This document shows positions 32,333 through 41,828 of a stretch of 64,000 nt of DNA, piece after piece. Positions within the stretch are counted from its first letter, which is position 1, and each line of letters opens with the position of its first letter. The position numbers and the translations under genes are program-made. Source of the DNA: Oscillospiraceae bacterium (GTDB lineage Bacteria; Bacillota; Clostridia; Saccharofermentanales; Saccharofermentanaceae); assembly GCA_902782125.1 (NCBI GenBank), contig CACZMA010000001.1, positions 124,001 through 188,000 of the forward strand. The letters run 5' to 3'. The notes beneath the pieces are model-generated. The model was not told the origin of the DNA. It did no database searches and worked only from the letters and a program-made list of their open reading frames with translations.

Positions 32333-33790
32333 TCAGATTTTCGGGCAGAGCTCGTCGCCAAGTGTCCTTATGTCTTCAGGTCCCAGGATGAGGATGATGT
32401 CACCCGGGGCGATAAGCTCGTCTATCCTTGCTTTAAGTTCGGCGCGGTCTTCATAGAACTCGGCATCGCCGCCGCGCTTGTTGATCTCATCAGCTATATC
32501 CCTGCTCGATATCTCATGCGTATTGATCTCCCTGTCCGAGAAGATCTCCGCGAAGAGCACCTTCCTGCATGGCAGCAGGCTCGTTACATAATCTTCGAAC
32601 AGCAGCTTGGTCCTGTTGAATGTAAGCGGCTGGAACACCACGAGGATGTTGTTGTGCGGCATGTTGGATGCGGCTTCGATCGTAGCTCTTGCAGCGGTCG
32701 GATGGTGCGCGTAGTCGACTACGACATCGCAGCCTCTGTACTTACCCTTAACGGTATATCTGCCGTCTGCGCCTCCGAAAGAATTCAGCGCCTTAACGAT
32801 CGCTGCAGGCTCAGCGCCGTTGACATAAGCGGCAGCCGCAGCATTCAGCGCATTATTGATGTTGTGTGATCCGGGGACCTTGAGCTCGCATCTGCCGAAG
32901 ACTTCGCCCCTGCAGACGATATCAAAATGCGGCAGTCCGTCCACGAACTCGATGTTCTCGGCAATGATGTCCGCTACCTTGCCGGTGGCCTCGCAGACCG
33001 AGTGATCCCTGGCACATGTGATAATTTCCGGGAAGGTTCTTCCCTCCTTCTCGAAAAGGCTCTTGCCCTCTGCAATCGCCCTTGCGGTATACTTGTCAGA
33101 ACCGGTTATGACGATATAGGAGTTCTCTCTGCAGAGCAGCATGAACTTCGCGAAAACATCGATAAGATCCTCTATAGTGGGATAGCAGTCCACATGGTCG
33201 TGGTCGATATTCGTGATGACTGCGGTAGTCGAAGTAAAGTTCAGGAAAGACCTGTTGAACTCACATGCTTCAGATACAAGGAGATCCTTGCCTCTGCCCG
33301 CTCTTACGGTATCTCCGATTACATCGAACTCCGCACCGAGATGGATGGTAGGATCCAGGCCCTGCTCCATCATGATGAGAGAGAGCATGGATGTGGTAGT
33401 TGTCTTGCCGTGTGTACCTGATATGTTGATTACCTTATCGAAGGTCCTGGTGAAAGCTCCGAGGAATTCGGCACGGTCGAATATCTGAAGTTCAAGCTCA
33501 GTCGCGCGCTTTACTTCTTCATTGTGAGGAAGGATGGCTGCTGTCTTGACGAGATAGTCAGGCTTGAAGTCATCTATGTTGGCTGCTATCTGGCTGTTGT
33601 AGATCCTGATGCCTAGAGATGCCAGTTCTTCAGTCCTCTCGGAAGGATGGTTATCAGAGCCGCCAACGACAAAGCCCGCATGCTTTGCAAGCTTGGCAAG
33701 GCCACTCATCGAGATCCCGCCGATACCGATAAAATATACCCGTGCGCCGGGATTAAGGTCATCTAATGTAAACTTCTTTGCATCTATCAT
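32333..33790 (-). CDS. murC: UDP-N-acetylmuramate-L-alanine ligase
   Basis: 485 residues. MurC adds L-Ala to UDP-MurNAc with ATP in the cytoplasmic phase of peptidoglycan synthesis. The Rossmann start FIGIGGISMSGLAKLAKHAG (~15-34), P-loop SGTHGKTTTTSMLSL (~122-136) and the YAHHPT motif in the C-terminal domain are all present. It stands apart from any mur/ftsW cluster, with only the unknown membrane protein downstream. Confidence 0.96.
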   Translation of the reverse strand: MIDAKKFTLDDLNPGARVYFIGIGGISMSGLAKLAKHAGFVVGGSDNHPSERTEELASLGIRIYNSQIAANIDDFKPDYLVKTAAILPHNEEVKRATELELQIFDRAEFLGAFTRTFDKVINISGTHGKTTTTSMLSLIMMEQGLDPTIHLGAEFDVIGDTVRAGRGKDLLVSEACEFNRSFLNFTSTTAVITNIDHDHVDCYPTIEDLIDVFAKFMLLCRENSYIVITGSDKYTARAIAEGKSLFEKEGRTFPEIITCARDHSVCEATGKVADIIAENIEFVDGLPHFDIVCRGEVFGRCELKVPGSHNINNALNAAAAAYVNGAEPAAIVKALNSFGGADGRYTVKGKYRGCDVVVDYAHHPTAARATIEAASNMPHNNILVVFQPLTFNRTKLLFEDYVTSLLPCRKVLFAEIFSDREINTHEISSRDIADEINKRGGDAEFYEDRAELKARIDELIAPGDIILILGPEDIRTLGDELCPKI

Positions 33791-33837
33791 TCAAACGTCA
33801 CTTCTTTCTTTATTAAAAGCGGTTATATGATAGCATT

Positions 33838-34323
33838 TTAGCCCCGCATCGCAAAGTCGCCGATTTGAGCTTCGGTAAATGCGATAAGATCTGCCGGCTT
33901 GAGCCTTAACTGAAGGCCTCTCTGGCCTCCGCTCACGCAGACATCGTCAACGAGTTCGATCATCTCGTCAAAGAAAGTGCGGTACTTCTTCTTCATTCCG
34001 ATCGGCGAGCAGCCGCCCCTGATATAGCCGGTCACGCCGAGAAGATCCTTAACGTGTATCATCTCCACTCTCTTTGCGCCTGCGAGCTTTGCTGCCTTCT
34101 TGAGATCTATCTCATCGTCAACGCAGATGCAGAACACGAGGTATTCTCCGGTCTCTGACTTGGCGACCAGAGTCTTGAACACTTCCTCATAAGGGATATT
34201 CAGATACTCGGCCACATGATGGCCGTCCAGATCGTTCTCGTCGTACTCGTATTCCTGATATGTGTAATCAACGCCGGCCTTGTCCAGTATGCGCATCGCG
34301 TTGGTCTTTTTGAATCCTGCCAT
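33838..34323 (-). CDS. ybaK: YbaK/EbsC-type Cys-tRNA(Pro) deacylase
   Basis: 161 residues from ATG 34321-34323; the usual start of this family (MAGFKKTNAMRILDKAGV) begins here, and the 17 codons upstream add only an unrelated hydrophobic/basic stretch. The catalytic-site Lys and the IRGGCSPIGMKKK segment (~107-119) are conserved. The enzyme hydrolyses Cys mischarged onto tRNA-Pro. It is transcribed divergently from the VOC-domain gene. Confidence 0.92.
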   Translation of the reverse strand: MAGFKKTNAMRILDKAGVDYTYQEYEYDENDLDGHHVAEYLNIPYEEVFKTLVAKSETGEYLVFCICVDDEIDLKKAAKLAGAKRVEMIHVKDLLGVTGYIRGGCSPIGMKKKYRTFFDEMIELVDDVCVSGGQRGLQLRLKPADLIAFTEAQIGDFAMRG

Positions 34324-34401
34324 GTAAGCCTTAAGCCCCCTGAAAAATCTTCTGATATAATAAGCCAAAATCAATTATTTTTAAACCGACAGAGGTACAC
34401 G

Positions 34402-35256
34402 ATGCTCAAAGGCGATTATCCCGAACACGACATGAACAAGGTCTTCGATATGGTCTATCAGACGATCGAAGCCGGAGGAACAGACGACAAGTGTAAAGAC
34501 GAGGCGGATTTCCTGATGCACCTTTTCGCGGGACTCCCTGCAGAGGCGGTGGAATACGGCATGATGTTCATACACGGCAAGACGGACCTGCCGGCCGCAG
34601 CGCAGGAGATAATGCCGCTCTATGTGCGCCTGATGAACCTTCTCGAGTACTGCGAGAAGGTCGAGTCCCTGAGGACTATCCCCGAGACGATGTCCACCGA
34701 AGACATAATGGCAAGGAGCGATGTGATCTCTTCGCTCGAGGGACATGAGAAGTTTTTCGGCACGCCCCTGATGGGATTCCAGATGAACGCTGCTTCCGGA
34801 GAAGTCGGTAAGGCTGAAGCCGAAGAGACTTCCGAAGAAGGTGAAGACAAAGGCCGCCTCCTTCTCATGAACAGTCAGGCGGCTGTATTCGCATGTGAAG
34901 ATCCGCTTAAGACGGCGCTGTTCTACGAGACAAAGCTCGGGTTCTCCGCTGCGCACCTGGATGACGAAGCGATGCCGCACATCAAGCTCACGAGGGACAA
35001 CATCGCGATCATCCTGGTCAAGGCTTCGGGCGACATAACCAGGCCTGCAAGAGAGTTCGGCATCAAGTACGACATGTATATCTACTGCTCGGAGCCCTAT
35101 CTCATGCAGAACGAGATCATCGGCAACGAACTGAAGATAGTGGAAGCGCTTCCCGATGCCAAGGAAGCCCAGAAGATGAATACCAACAGGCAGTTCGTGT
35201 TTGAGGACTGCGACGGACGACACATCTGCGTGTCACAGTATATCGAACGTTATTAA
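34402..35256 (+). CDS. Unknown protein with C-terminal VOC (glyoxalase-like) domain
   Basis: 284 residues from ATG 34402-34404 (AGAGG upstream). An open frame further upstream overlaps the ybaK gene and is ignored. The N-terminal ~150 residues are helical and unrecognised, ending in an acidic linker (AEAEETSEEGEDKG). The C-terminal ~130 residues have the paired beta-alpha-beta pattern of VOC proteins (AAVFACEDPLKTALFYETKL, then FVFEDCDGRHICVSQY). Metal ligands are not clearly conserved, so it may bind rather than catalyse. The next gene starts 16 bp downstream with a strong ribosome site, so they form a pair. Confidence 0.65.
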   Translation: MLKGDYPEHDMNKVFDMVYQTIEAGGTDDKCKDEADFLMHLFAGLPAEAVEYGMMFIHGKTDLPAAAQEIMPLYVRLMNLLEYCEKVESLRTIPETMSTEDIMARSDVISSLEGHEKFFGTPLMGFQMNAASGEVGKAEAEETSEEGEDKGRLLLMNSQAAVFACEDPLKTALFYETKLGFSAAHLDDEAMPHIKLTRDNIAIILVKASGDITRPAREFGIKYDMYIYCSEPYLMQNEIIGNELKIVEALPDAKEAQKMNTNRQFVFEDCDGRHICVSQYIERY

Positions 35257-35272
35257 TTTACAGGAGGAACAT

Positions 35273-35908
35273 ATGGGATTTTTCGACAAGATCAAGGCTA
35301 ATCTGGAAGAGGCAAAGAGACGCGACCAGCTGCACAATCAGATGATGAGGGACTCACGCGAGGCGGACAGCAAGCGCCCCGGGATAAGAGATCTGGACTT
35401 CAAGGTGCTTGACCCTGCGATAGGCAGCGATCCGAGATACACGAATTCAGGATATATCAAAAAGATCGGCGTGGACGATTTCCTTGCCTGCATCCGCAGC
35501 GGTAAAGCCGAGTATGCCGAAGTGGTCGTTGTAACCACTCATGAGATCATCGTCGATTCCGACTACTCCGTGTTGAGAGAAGAGACCGATTACATCTACC
35601 GCATATATGCCAAGGTCGCAGATCTTAACGGCGTCGTACACCGCGAGACAGTCATTACGGCCAAAGAGAAGAACATACCTGAATGGCCGAGCAACTGGTG
35701 GGATGAGCAGTATAAGAATCCCGATGTGGTAGACCCGTCAGGACTGGCGCATGCTTATATTCTGCACTATTACATTCAGAACACGGAGTACTTCCTTCTG
35801 GTGGAGCCTGATGAATTCAACGATCTGTCCAAGGTATTCCTCCGTCTGAAGAACAGGCCTAAGGCAGGCTGTCTGGAGCCGGATAAGAGCTGCAGGTGCT
35901 GGTGGTAA
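35273..35908 (+). CDS. Unknown soluble protein ending in Cys-Arg-Cys-Trp-Trp
   Basis: 211 residues from ATG 35273-35275, with AGGAGG 7 nt upstream. An N-terminal charged helix (MGFFDKIKANLEEAKRRDQL) precedes a mixed alpha/beta body (EVVVVTTHEIIVDSDYSVL). The extreme C-terminus CRCWW is unusual and could bind metal or a partner. No signal peptide or TM. I do not recognise the family. It shares a transcript with the VOC-domain gene and converges on the MATE gene, whose stop is only 2 bp away. Confidence 0.65.
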   Translation: MGFFDKIKANLEEAKRRDQLHNQMMRDSREADSKRPGIRDLDFKVLDPAIGSDPRYTNSGYIKKIGVDDFLACIRSGKAEYAEVVVVTTHEIIVDSDYSVLREETDYIYRIYAKVADLNGVVHRETVITAKEKNIPEWPSNWWDEQYKNPDVVDPSGLAHAYILHYYIQNTEYFLLVEPDEFNDLSKVFLRLKNRPKAGCLEPDKSCRCWW

Positions 35909-35910
35909 GA

Positions 35911-37266
35911 TCACTCCTGCTCCGGTTCGGCGCTTGATATCTTCCTGAAGAACGATACCGTAAACGGCACACAGGTAAGGCAGGTAAGAACATCTGCCAC
36001 CATCTGCGATACCTGTATTCCGGGCAGGCCGTATCTCCATGCAAAGAAGAGTAGGACCGGAATGAAGAACGCTCCGTTACGAAGCGACGACAGGAAAGTC
36101 GCATTGAACCTGTAGCCTATACTCTGAAACATCATGTTGTTGCAGACCTGGAACGGCACGAAAAACAGGCCTATGCACTGTGCCCTGAGCGCAGGTATGC
36201 CGATCGTTATGACCTCGGGGTCATCCCTGAATATCCGTATGCACTCCCCTGCATTCATAAATACCGCGACCGAAGCAATCGCCAGGAGTATCGAACCGAA
36301 CACTAGAGTAAAGAAGAATCCTTCGCGGACACGCTTGTACTTCTTCGCACCGAAATTAAACCCCGCCACTGGCTGGAAGCCCTGGCCTATACCGAGCACG
36401 GCACTGAAGATGAACATGCTGACCCTGCCGGCGATACCCATGGCGGCAATGGCCGCGTCTCCGTAGAAGCCTGCCGAATTATTGAGCAGCATTGTCGAGA
36501 TGCTGGCAAGTCCCTGCCTGGCAAGGCTCGGCAGTCCCGTCGTGATGATATCAGTAAGTGTTGATGCGTCGAACTTCGCATATTTGAATGCGAGAGATGT
36601 CTGAGGCTTCTTGAGCAGGAATGCCGCCAGGAGTATGGACCACGACAGATACTGTGAGATAGCCGTGGCAAGACCTGCGCCGAATATGCCCATGTCCATC
36701 TTTATCATGAAAAGGGCATCGAGAAAGATGTTCACTATGCCGCCTGATGTAAGGCCTATCATCGCGAATACCGCGCGGCCTTCGTATCTGAGGATGTTGT
36801 TCATTACGCAGCTCGATACGAGAGCAGGCGCAGCCAGGAGGATGCAGAAAGCATAAGTCTTGGCATAAGGCAGGATGGTGGGCGTGCTGCCCAGCAGATA
36901 CATAAGAGGCGTCAGTGCGGCCGATCCTATTATCAGGATGATGAACCCTATGAAGAGCGCAGAATAGAATCCCGTGGCGGAATATCTCTTTGCGCTGTCT
37001 ATGTCCTTCTTGCCGAGCATGCGGCTTATCAGGCTTCCGCTGCCGTGACCGAACATGAAGCCTATCGCCTGGAGTATCGCCATCAGTCCGAGCACTACGC
37101 TCGTAGCTCCGCTCGCAGACGTGTTGATCTGGCCGACAAAATATGAGTCAGCCATGTTGTAGATCGTCGTCACGAACATGCTGATCATGGTCGGAATGCC
37201 GAGCTGAACTATCAGAGCCGGCACAGGTTTGCGCGTCATCAAGTCATATTGGGTCTTGTATTTCAT
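35911..37266 (-). CDS. MATE family efflux transporter
   Basis: 451 residues from ATG 37264-37266 (MKYKTQYDLMTRKPVPALIV), which follows the DUF951 stop by 1 bp. A longer upstream frame would overlap DUF951 and lacks a ribosome site. Twelve TM segments occur in two homologous halves (for example GIPTMISMFVTTIYNMADSY and GLPSLARQGLASISTMLLNN). MATE proteins export cationic drugs or metabolites using Na+ or H+ gradients. The substrate is unknown. Confidence 0.93.
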   Translation of the reverse strand: MKYKTQYDLMTRKPVPALIVQLGIPTMISMFVTTIYNMADSYFVGQINTSASGATSVVLGLMAILQAIGFMFGHGSGSLISRMLGKKDIDSAKRYSATGFYSALFIGFIILIIGSAALTPLMYLLGSTPTILPYAKTYAFCILLAAPALVSSCVMNNILRYEGRAVFAMIGLTSGGIVNIFLDALFMIKMDMGIFGAGLATAISQYLSWSILLAAFLLKKPQTSLAFKYAKFDASTLTDIITTGLPSLARQGLASISTMLLNNSAGFYGDAAIAAMGIAGRVSMFIFSAVLGIGQGFQPVAGFNFGAKKYKRVREGFFFTLVFGSILLAIASVAVFMNAGECIRIFRDDPEVITIGIPALRAQCIGLFFVPFQVCNNMMFQSIGYRFNATFLSSLRNGAFFIPVLLFFAWRYGLPGIQVSQMVADVLTCLTCVPFTVSFFRKISSAEPEQE

Positions 37267-37267
37267 C

Positions 37268-37492
37268 TTATTCCGCAGGACTTCCCTTCGGTTCCGACGG
37301 CTTAACGGCAACTGTTGCCTTCTCGGCAGCAGCCCTCGAGAGCGCAGCTATATGACCGCATCCGCAGCACTTGAAGCGGATCTCAGATTCTGCAGAGAGC
37401 ACCTCCCACTGCTTCGAGCCGCAGGGATGCTGCTTTTTCATGGTTACTATGTCGCCTTCTGCGTACTGATATCTGAAGAACTTACCCGGCAT
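37268..37492 (-). CDS. DUF951 small zinc-ribbon-like protein
   Basis: 74 residues. It carries the DUF951 pattern DIVTMKKQHPCGSKQWEVL followed by IRFKCCGCGHIAALSR, with cysteines placed for metal binding, and a variable Lys/Ala/Pro tail. The function is not known. It overlaps the prmC end by 11 bp and abuts the MATE gene, so all are co-transcribed. Confidence 0.88.
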   Translation of the reverse strand: MPGKFFRYQYAEGDIVTMKKQHPCGSKQWEVLSAESEIRFKCCGCGHIAALSRAAAEKATVAVKPSEPKGSPAE

Positions 37493-38336
37493 CTTTGAAC
37501 CCCGCTGTTACTCTGTCGTTACCGCCATAATCTTTAAGAGTAATTATACGCTTGAATCCGGTTTCTTCGCACAGCCTTCTCACCTGCTCGCCCTGAAGGC
37601 AGCCGTGTTCGACCATTACTGCGCCGCGATCTGTCAGAGCATTGTATGCCCGCGGGAAGATCGTCTTATAGAACCTCAGACCGTCCTCACCTGCCTCGAG
37701 TGCCAGATGCGGCTCATATCCTGATACTTCCCTGTCCAGCTGCTTCATCTCGGCATCTGTTACGTAAGGCGGATTGGACACTATGAGATCGTATCCGCCG
37801 GTAAGGTCTACTGTGAGGATATCGTGCCTTATTACCTGCAGGATACCTTGCTTGACAGAGCAGTCTGTTACATTCTCTTCGGCAGTCTTAAGCGCTGTAT
37901 CGCTTATGTCAGTCAGCACTCCGGAGATATCCCTGCCGTGGCGTATCACTTCATTTGCGAGCGATATCCCGATGCATCCCGTACCCGTACAGAGATCTGC
38001 AAAGCGGACAGCACCGGACACGCCGGAAGAAGTGATTTTCGAGACATCACCCAAAGCCATCTCAAGACAACCGAGATACTGCAGACCTGCCTCGACGAGG
38101 ACCTCAGAGTCTGCCCTGGGTATGAGCACGCCCGGACGGACCTTATAGTCCTCGCGGTAGAAATGCCTGTGGCCCAGGATATAAGCAAGAGGCTCGCCTG
38201 AAGCGCGTCTTCTGACGGCCTCATCAAGAGCCTCTCCATCTAATTCTTCAGTTAATATGCGGGAATCAAGTTCCGGTTCACAGTCGCCGGCTTCCCTTAA
38301 GATTTGTTCGATCTCAGATCTGTTACCAGCGGTCAT
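37482..38336 (-). CDS. prmC: Release-factor glutamine methyltransferase PrmC
   Basis: 284 residues. PrmC methylates the Gln of the GGQ motif in release factors RF1 and RF2. An N-terminal helical domain is followed by the SAM-binding fold with FADLCTGTGCIGISLANE (~112-129) and the catalytic NPPY within DLIVSNPPYVTDAEM. Its start overlaps the DUF1385 end by 14 bp. In many Clostridia prfA lies next to prmC; here DUF951 and a MATE gene take that place. Confidence 0.94.
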   Translation of the reverse strand: MTAGNRSEIEQILREAGDCEPELDSRILTEELDGEALDEAVRRRASGEPLAYILGHRHFYREDYKVRPGVLIPRADSEVLVEAGLQYLGCLEMALGDVSKITSSGVSGAVRFADLCTGTGCIGISLANEVIRHGRDISGVLTDISDTALKTAEENVTDCSVKQGILQVIRHDILTVDLTGGYDLIVSNPPYVTDAEMKQLDREVSGYEPHLALEAGEDGLRFYKTIFPRAYNALTDRGAVMVEHGCLQGEQVRRLCEETGFKRIITLKDYGGNDRVTAGFKDAG

Positions 38337-39450
38337 CTTCGCTGTTCTCGGGGATGACTGCCTGAATGGAAGCGATCGCTACTTCGATGATGGAAGCGTC
38401 AGGCTCATCCGTGGTGAACTTCTGCAGCCAGAGTCCGGGCTTTGCAAAGCCGTGCCAGAACTTGCTGTCGTCGTGACGGCCGATGAAGCGGAGGATCTCA
38501 TAGGAGATGCCGCAGATCAAAGGAATGCAGACAAGTCGGATAAGGATGTTCACGAGCATGCTCTGCGCGCCGGTGAAGATACCGATGATCGTATAGATGA
38601 GGATCGAGATCGCAAGAACGATGAACATGAATGCGGTTCCGCAGCGGGGATGGAGCCTCGGATACTTCATTACGTTCTCTACCGTCAGAGGCTCGCCTGC
38701 CTCATAGCATGCGATGGTCTTGTGCTCTGCACCGTGATACTTCCATACTCTCTTGATGTCCGGAAGCCTGGATGCGTTGATGAGGTAGATGAGGAAGATC
38801 ATCATACGCAGGATGCCCTCAACGATATTGAGCGCCACAGACATCCATGTCTTCTCCATATAGACATCGGGGATGAACTTCGAGCCGATCTCAACGATGA
38901 GTCTCGGGAGCAGGATGAACAGACCGATGCTGAGTGCGATACCGAATATTGCAGCGATGGTAACTGCGAGATTGTTGTGCTTGTTAAGGAAGTCATCAAG
39001 ACCTGAAGTCTTCTTCTCCCCTTCCTTCTTATCCTCGGGCTTGCCCTCTTCAGAGATATCGGCAGCCTTCATGAGCGCGCCGGTACCCGTTACGAGCATC
39101 TTATAGAATCTGATGATACCTCTGATGAACGGAACCGTCTCGAAGTAGGATACTCTCTCGTCCTGCTTGATCTCTTCGACCTTGATCGTGCCGTCGCCCT
39201 TCCTTACCGCCATGCATGTGCGCTTGGGACCGACCATCATGACACCTTCTATCAGGGCCTGACCGCCGATCGTGGTCTTCTTGACAGCCTTCTTTGCAGT
39301 TCCTGTCTTCTTGGGAGCGGGCGCTTCTTCGGGCTTTGCAAGCTCCTGCATCGTCTGCTCGTCAGAGATCGCGGCGAGGTTAACTTCCTCTACCGGCTGG
39401 GGAACGGAATCGAGATCGTCTATATCGTTGAATACTTCTTTGTCAGCCAT
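38323..39450 (-). CDS. DUF1385 (YqhQ) membrane protein
   Basis: 375 residues with a family block IGGQALIEGVMMVGPKRTCM (~62-81), several TMs (~165-360) and the conserved YHGAEHKTIACYEAGEPLTV (~239-258), whose His and Glu suggest a metal-dependent catalytic site. Function is unproven; it usually sits beside rpmE and prmC in Clostridia, as here. A Lys/Ala-rich N-terminal segment precedes the family block. Confidence 0.9.
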   Translation of the reverse strand: MADKEVFNDIDDLDSVPQPVEEVNLAAISDEQTMQELAKPEEAPAPKKTGTAKKAVKKTTIGGQALIEGVMMVGPKRTCMAVRKGDGTIKVEEIKQDERVSYFETVPFIRGIIRFYKMLVTGTGALMKAADISEEGKPEDKKEGEKKTSGLDDFLNKHNNLAVTIAAIFGIALSIGLFILLPRLIVEIGSKFIPDVYMEKTWMSVALNIVEGILRMMIFLIYLINASRLPDIKRVWKYHGAEHKTIACYEAGEPLTVENVMKYPRLHPRCGTAFMFIVLAISILIYTIIGIFTGAQSMLVNILIRLVCIPLICGISYEILRFIGRHDDSKFWHGFAKPGLWLQKFTTDEPDASIIEVAIASIQAVIPENSEDDRW

Positions 39451-39544
39451 GTTTGCTCCTTAGTTCGGTACACAATTATCCATATTAATCAAGATTATAG
39501 CATTATTGTACGCGCGTAATATTACAGCCTTGAGGCAAAAAGCA

Positions 39545-39579
39545 AAGAAAATAAAACCGCGGTCCCGAAGGATCGCGGT
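39545..39579 (-). terminator. Terminator of rpmE
   Basis: The stem ACCGCGATCC-TTCG-GGACCGCGGT on the minus strand has a stable UUCG tetraloop and is followed by TTTATTTTC. Confidence 0.9.
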
Positions 39580-39602
39580 CATTTGTTCTCATTGGTCCGA
39601 AC

Positions 39603-39815
39603 TTAAGCCTTAGCTTCCATTCTCTTCTTGAACTTATCTACACGTCCGCCTGTATCAACGAGCTTCTGCTTGCCTGTATAGAACGGGTGGCAGTTGGAGC
39701 AGATATCAACTCTGAGATCTTCCTTTGTGGAAAGAGTCTCGAAAGTCGCACCGCAAGCACACTTCACAGTTACGAGCTGTGTCTTAGGATGGATTCCTTC
39801 TTTCATGTCTTTCAC
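39603..39815 (-). CDS. rpmE: 50S ribosomal protein L31 (zinc-binding form)
   Basis: 70 residues. The cysteines in [13 protein letters not shown] and [12 protein letters not shown] form the zinc ribbon of the C+ type L31, which is expressed when zinc is available. The family ends in [10 protein letters not shown] as here. It has its own strong promoter whose -35 overlaps the rho stop codon. Confidence 0.97.
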   Translation of the reverse strand: MKDMKEGIHPKTQLVTVKCACGATFETLSTKEDLRVDICSNCHPFYTGKQKLVDTGGRVDKFKKRMEAKA

Positions 39816-39875
39816 CTCTTAATCAAAGATATGGCGCGTAATCTGGCTACGTATGCCATACCGGATTTTATTAGC
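39816..39875 (-). ncRNA. Candidate L31 leader RNA
   Basis: The ~60-nt leader of rpmE contains nested stems GGCTA/TAGCC and GTATG/CATAC upstream of AGAGGTG. Autoregulatory L31 leaders are known in Bacillota; I could not test the match. Confidence 0.4.
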
Positions 39876-39881
39876 CTTGCT

Positions 39882-39910
39882 ATATTACTTTATAGTCCGC
39901 ATCTTGTCAA
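39882..39910 (-). promoter_or_regulatory. rpmE promoter overlapping the rho stop codon
   Basis: -35 TTGACA (39905-39910), 17-bp spacer, -10 TAATAT (39882-39887). The rho stop TGA (39907-39909) lies inside the -35. Confidence 0.8.
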
Positions 39911-41709
39911 TCAGCTGCAAAGGACTTTTTGACGGAATAGATGAACGAGCGGTTGTTGGAGGTCTTCTCCATGAAGCTGATGACCGCATTCGTTGCAGTA
40001 GCAGTATCCGCCTCGGCGATCCTTCTTCTGATGAGCCATACCGCATCGAGTTCTTCGGGCTCGAGGAGGAGATCCTCTCTTCTCGTACCGGACTTATCAA
40101 CGGCAATGGCCGGGAAGATCCTTCTGTCTGCGAGCTTCCTGTCGAGCGTAACTTCCATGTTGCCAGTACCCTTGAACTCCTCGAAAATGACTTCGTCCAT
40201 CCTGGAACCGGTCTCGATGAGGGCTGTGGCAAGGATCGTAAGGCTTCCGCCGTCCTCGATGTTACGTGCCGCACCGAAGAATCTCTTAGGTCCGTAGAGT
40301 GATCCCGGATCGAGACCGCCCGAGAGCGTCCTTCCGGTAGGGTTGATCGTAAGGTTATAAGCTCTGGCAAGTCTCGTCATCGAGTCGAGCAGGATAACGA
40401 CATCCTTGCCGATCTCCACGAGTCTCATTGCTCTCTCGAGCACGAGCTCAGTAACTCTTACGTGATTCTCGGGTCTCTTGTCGAATGTTGAATATACGAC
40501 CTCGCCCTTGATATTCCTCTGCATGTCCGTAACTTCCTCAGGACGCTCGTCGATGAGGAGAACGATGAGCACGCAGTTGGGATTATTTGCCGTAATGGAA
40601 TTTGCGACCTTCTGGAGAAGGATGGTCTTACCGGCCTTTGGCGGGGATACGATCATACCTCTCTGTCCCTTGCCGATCGGCGAGAACAGATCGATGATCC
40701 TTGTGGAGATGTCTTCCTTCTCCGTCTCCAGTGTAAGTCTGTGGTCTGGATAGATCGCCGTGAGATTCTCGAACTTCGGTCTTCTCCTGATATTCTCGTA
40801 GTTGTTGTCTTCCTTGACTTCGATGCCGTTGACTTCGACTACTCTTCTTAAAGGAGCGTACTTCTCCTTGCCTCTCTTGGGCAGCATATAGCCCTTGATA
40901 AAGTCTCCCCTTCTCAGGCCCATTCTCTTGATGAGCTGGCCGGGAACATAAGCATCATCATCACCGGGAAGGTAATTCTTCCTGTGGACAAATCCGCAGA
41001 AATCATTCTTGTTGCTGTCGGGATTGCCGATGGAGAGAACGCCTTCGATCTCGATCTCAACGGGCTGTTCTTCAACCTGCTGTTCGCCTTCGGGATTATC
41101 GCCTTCCGTTGTTGCGACCTGCTTTACGTCCTGACCGGGACCGAATGAGAGTTTCCTTCTCTTGGACTTCATTCCCTTGCGGTCCTGACGTGCGGGTTCT
41201 GCTTTTGCTTCGCCTTCAGCCTTCTTCTCTTCGGCTGCGGGAGCCTTGGCTTCAGCAGTCTCAGCTGCCTGCACCGGAGCTTCTTCCTTAGCTTCGGGAG
41301 CGGCCTCTTCAGCCTTCTCTTCCTTAACCTTCTTCGAGCTGCGCTTCTTTGCAGGCTTCTTCTCTTCCTTGGCAGCCTCATCCTTATCGGATTCCTTGGC
41401 TGCGCTCTTCCTGGAAGACCTTGTCTTCTTCGGTGCCTCTTCCTTAGCCTGTTCAGGCTCTTCGGCATCGGCCTTCTTCTTGCGGCCGCGCTTCTTCGGC
41501 GCAGGTGCTTCGGCTTCTTCAGCCGCCGCTTCTGTCTTTGCTTCAGCAGGCTTATCATCCTTCTTAGCCGGGAGGATGCCGCTGATGGCACCGATCAGTT
41601 CTTCACGTGATTTTGTTGCTGCTTCCTCGGGTGTAAAATCGCCAAACGCGATCGCGATCTGCACGAGGTCAGCATCAGTCTTTGACTCAAGATTTTCGAG
41701 TTCGCTCAT
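39907..41709 (-). CDS. rho: Transcription termination factor Rho with long charged insertion
   Basis: 600 residues, much longer than the ~420 of E. coli Rho. Residues ~1-46 form the Rho_N helical domain. Residues ~47-218 are a Lys/Ala/Glu-rich disordered insertion ([20 protein letters not shown] and similar). After it come the cold-shock RNA-binding domain, P-loop [27 protein letters not shown] (Q/R loop region) and the [17 protein letters not shown] block. Rho is the hexameric RNA translocase that ends transcription. The insertion resembles those of Actinobacteria and some Clostridia that bind RNA or phase-separate. A ~112-nt leader precedes it. Confidence 0.96.
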   Translation of the reverse strand: MSELENLESKTDADLVQIAIAFGDFTPEEAATKSREELIGAISGILPAKKDDKPAEAKTEAAAEEAEAPAPKKRGRKKKADAEEPEQAKEEAPKKTRSSRKSAAKESDKDEAAKEEKKPAKKRSSKKVKEEKAEEAAPEAKEEAPVQAAETAEAKAPAAEEKKAEGEAKAEPARQDRKGMKSKRRKLSFGPGQDVKQVATTEGDNPEGEQQVEEQPVEIEIEGVLSIGNPDSNKNDFCGFVHRKNYLPGDDDAYVPGQLIKRMGLRRGDFIKGYMLPKRGKEKYAPLRRVVEVNGIEVKEDNNYENIRRRPKFENLTAIYPDHRLTLETEKEDISTRIIDLFSPIGKGQRGMIVSPPKAGKTILLQKVANSITANNPNCVLIVLLIDERPEEVTDMQRNIKGEVVYSTFDKRPENHVRVTELVLERAMRLVEIGKDVVILLDSMTRLARAYNLTINPTGRTLSGGLDPGSLYGPKRFFGAARNIEDGGSLTILATALIETGSRMDEVIFEEFKGTGNMEVTLDRKLADRRIFPAIAVDKSGTRREDLLLEPEELDAVWLIRRRIAEADTATATNAVISFMEKTSNNRSFIYSVKKSFAAD

Positions 41710-41828
41710 AGTTTTCCTTTCCTGGGAAAAAGTTGATTCACAAGTGTATAAAGATATTGTGTAAGTGCGGAAATAAAATTATAAATGGAACAACTTATTA
41801 CGCATGTCGTATAACCGACTTCTTGCGA

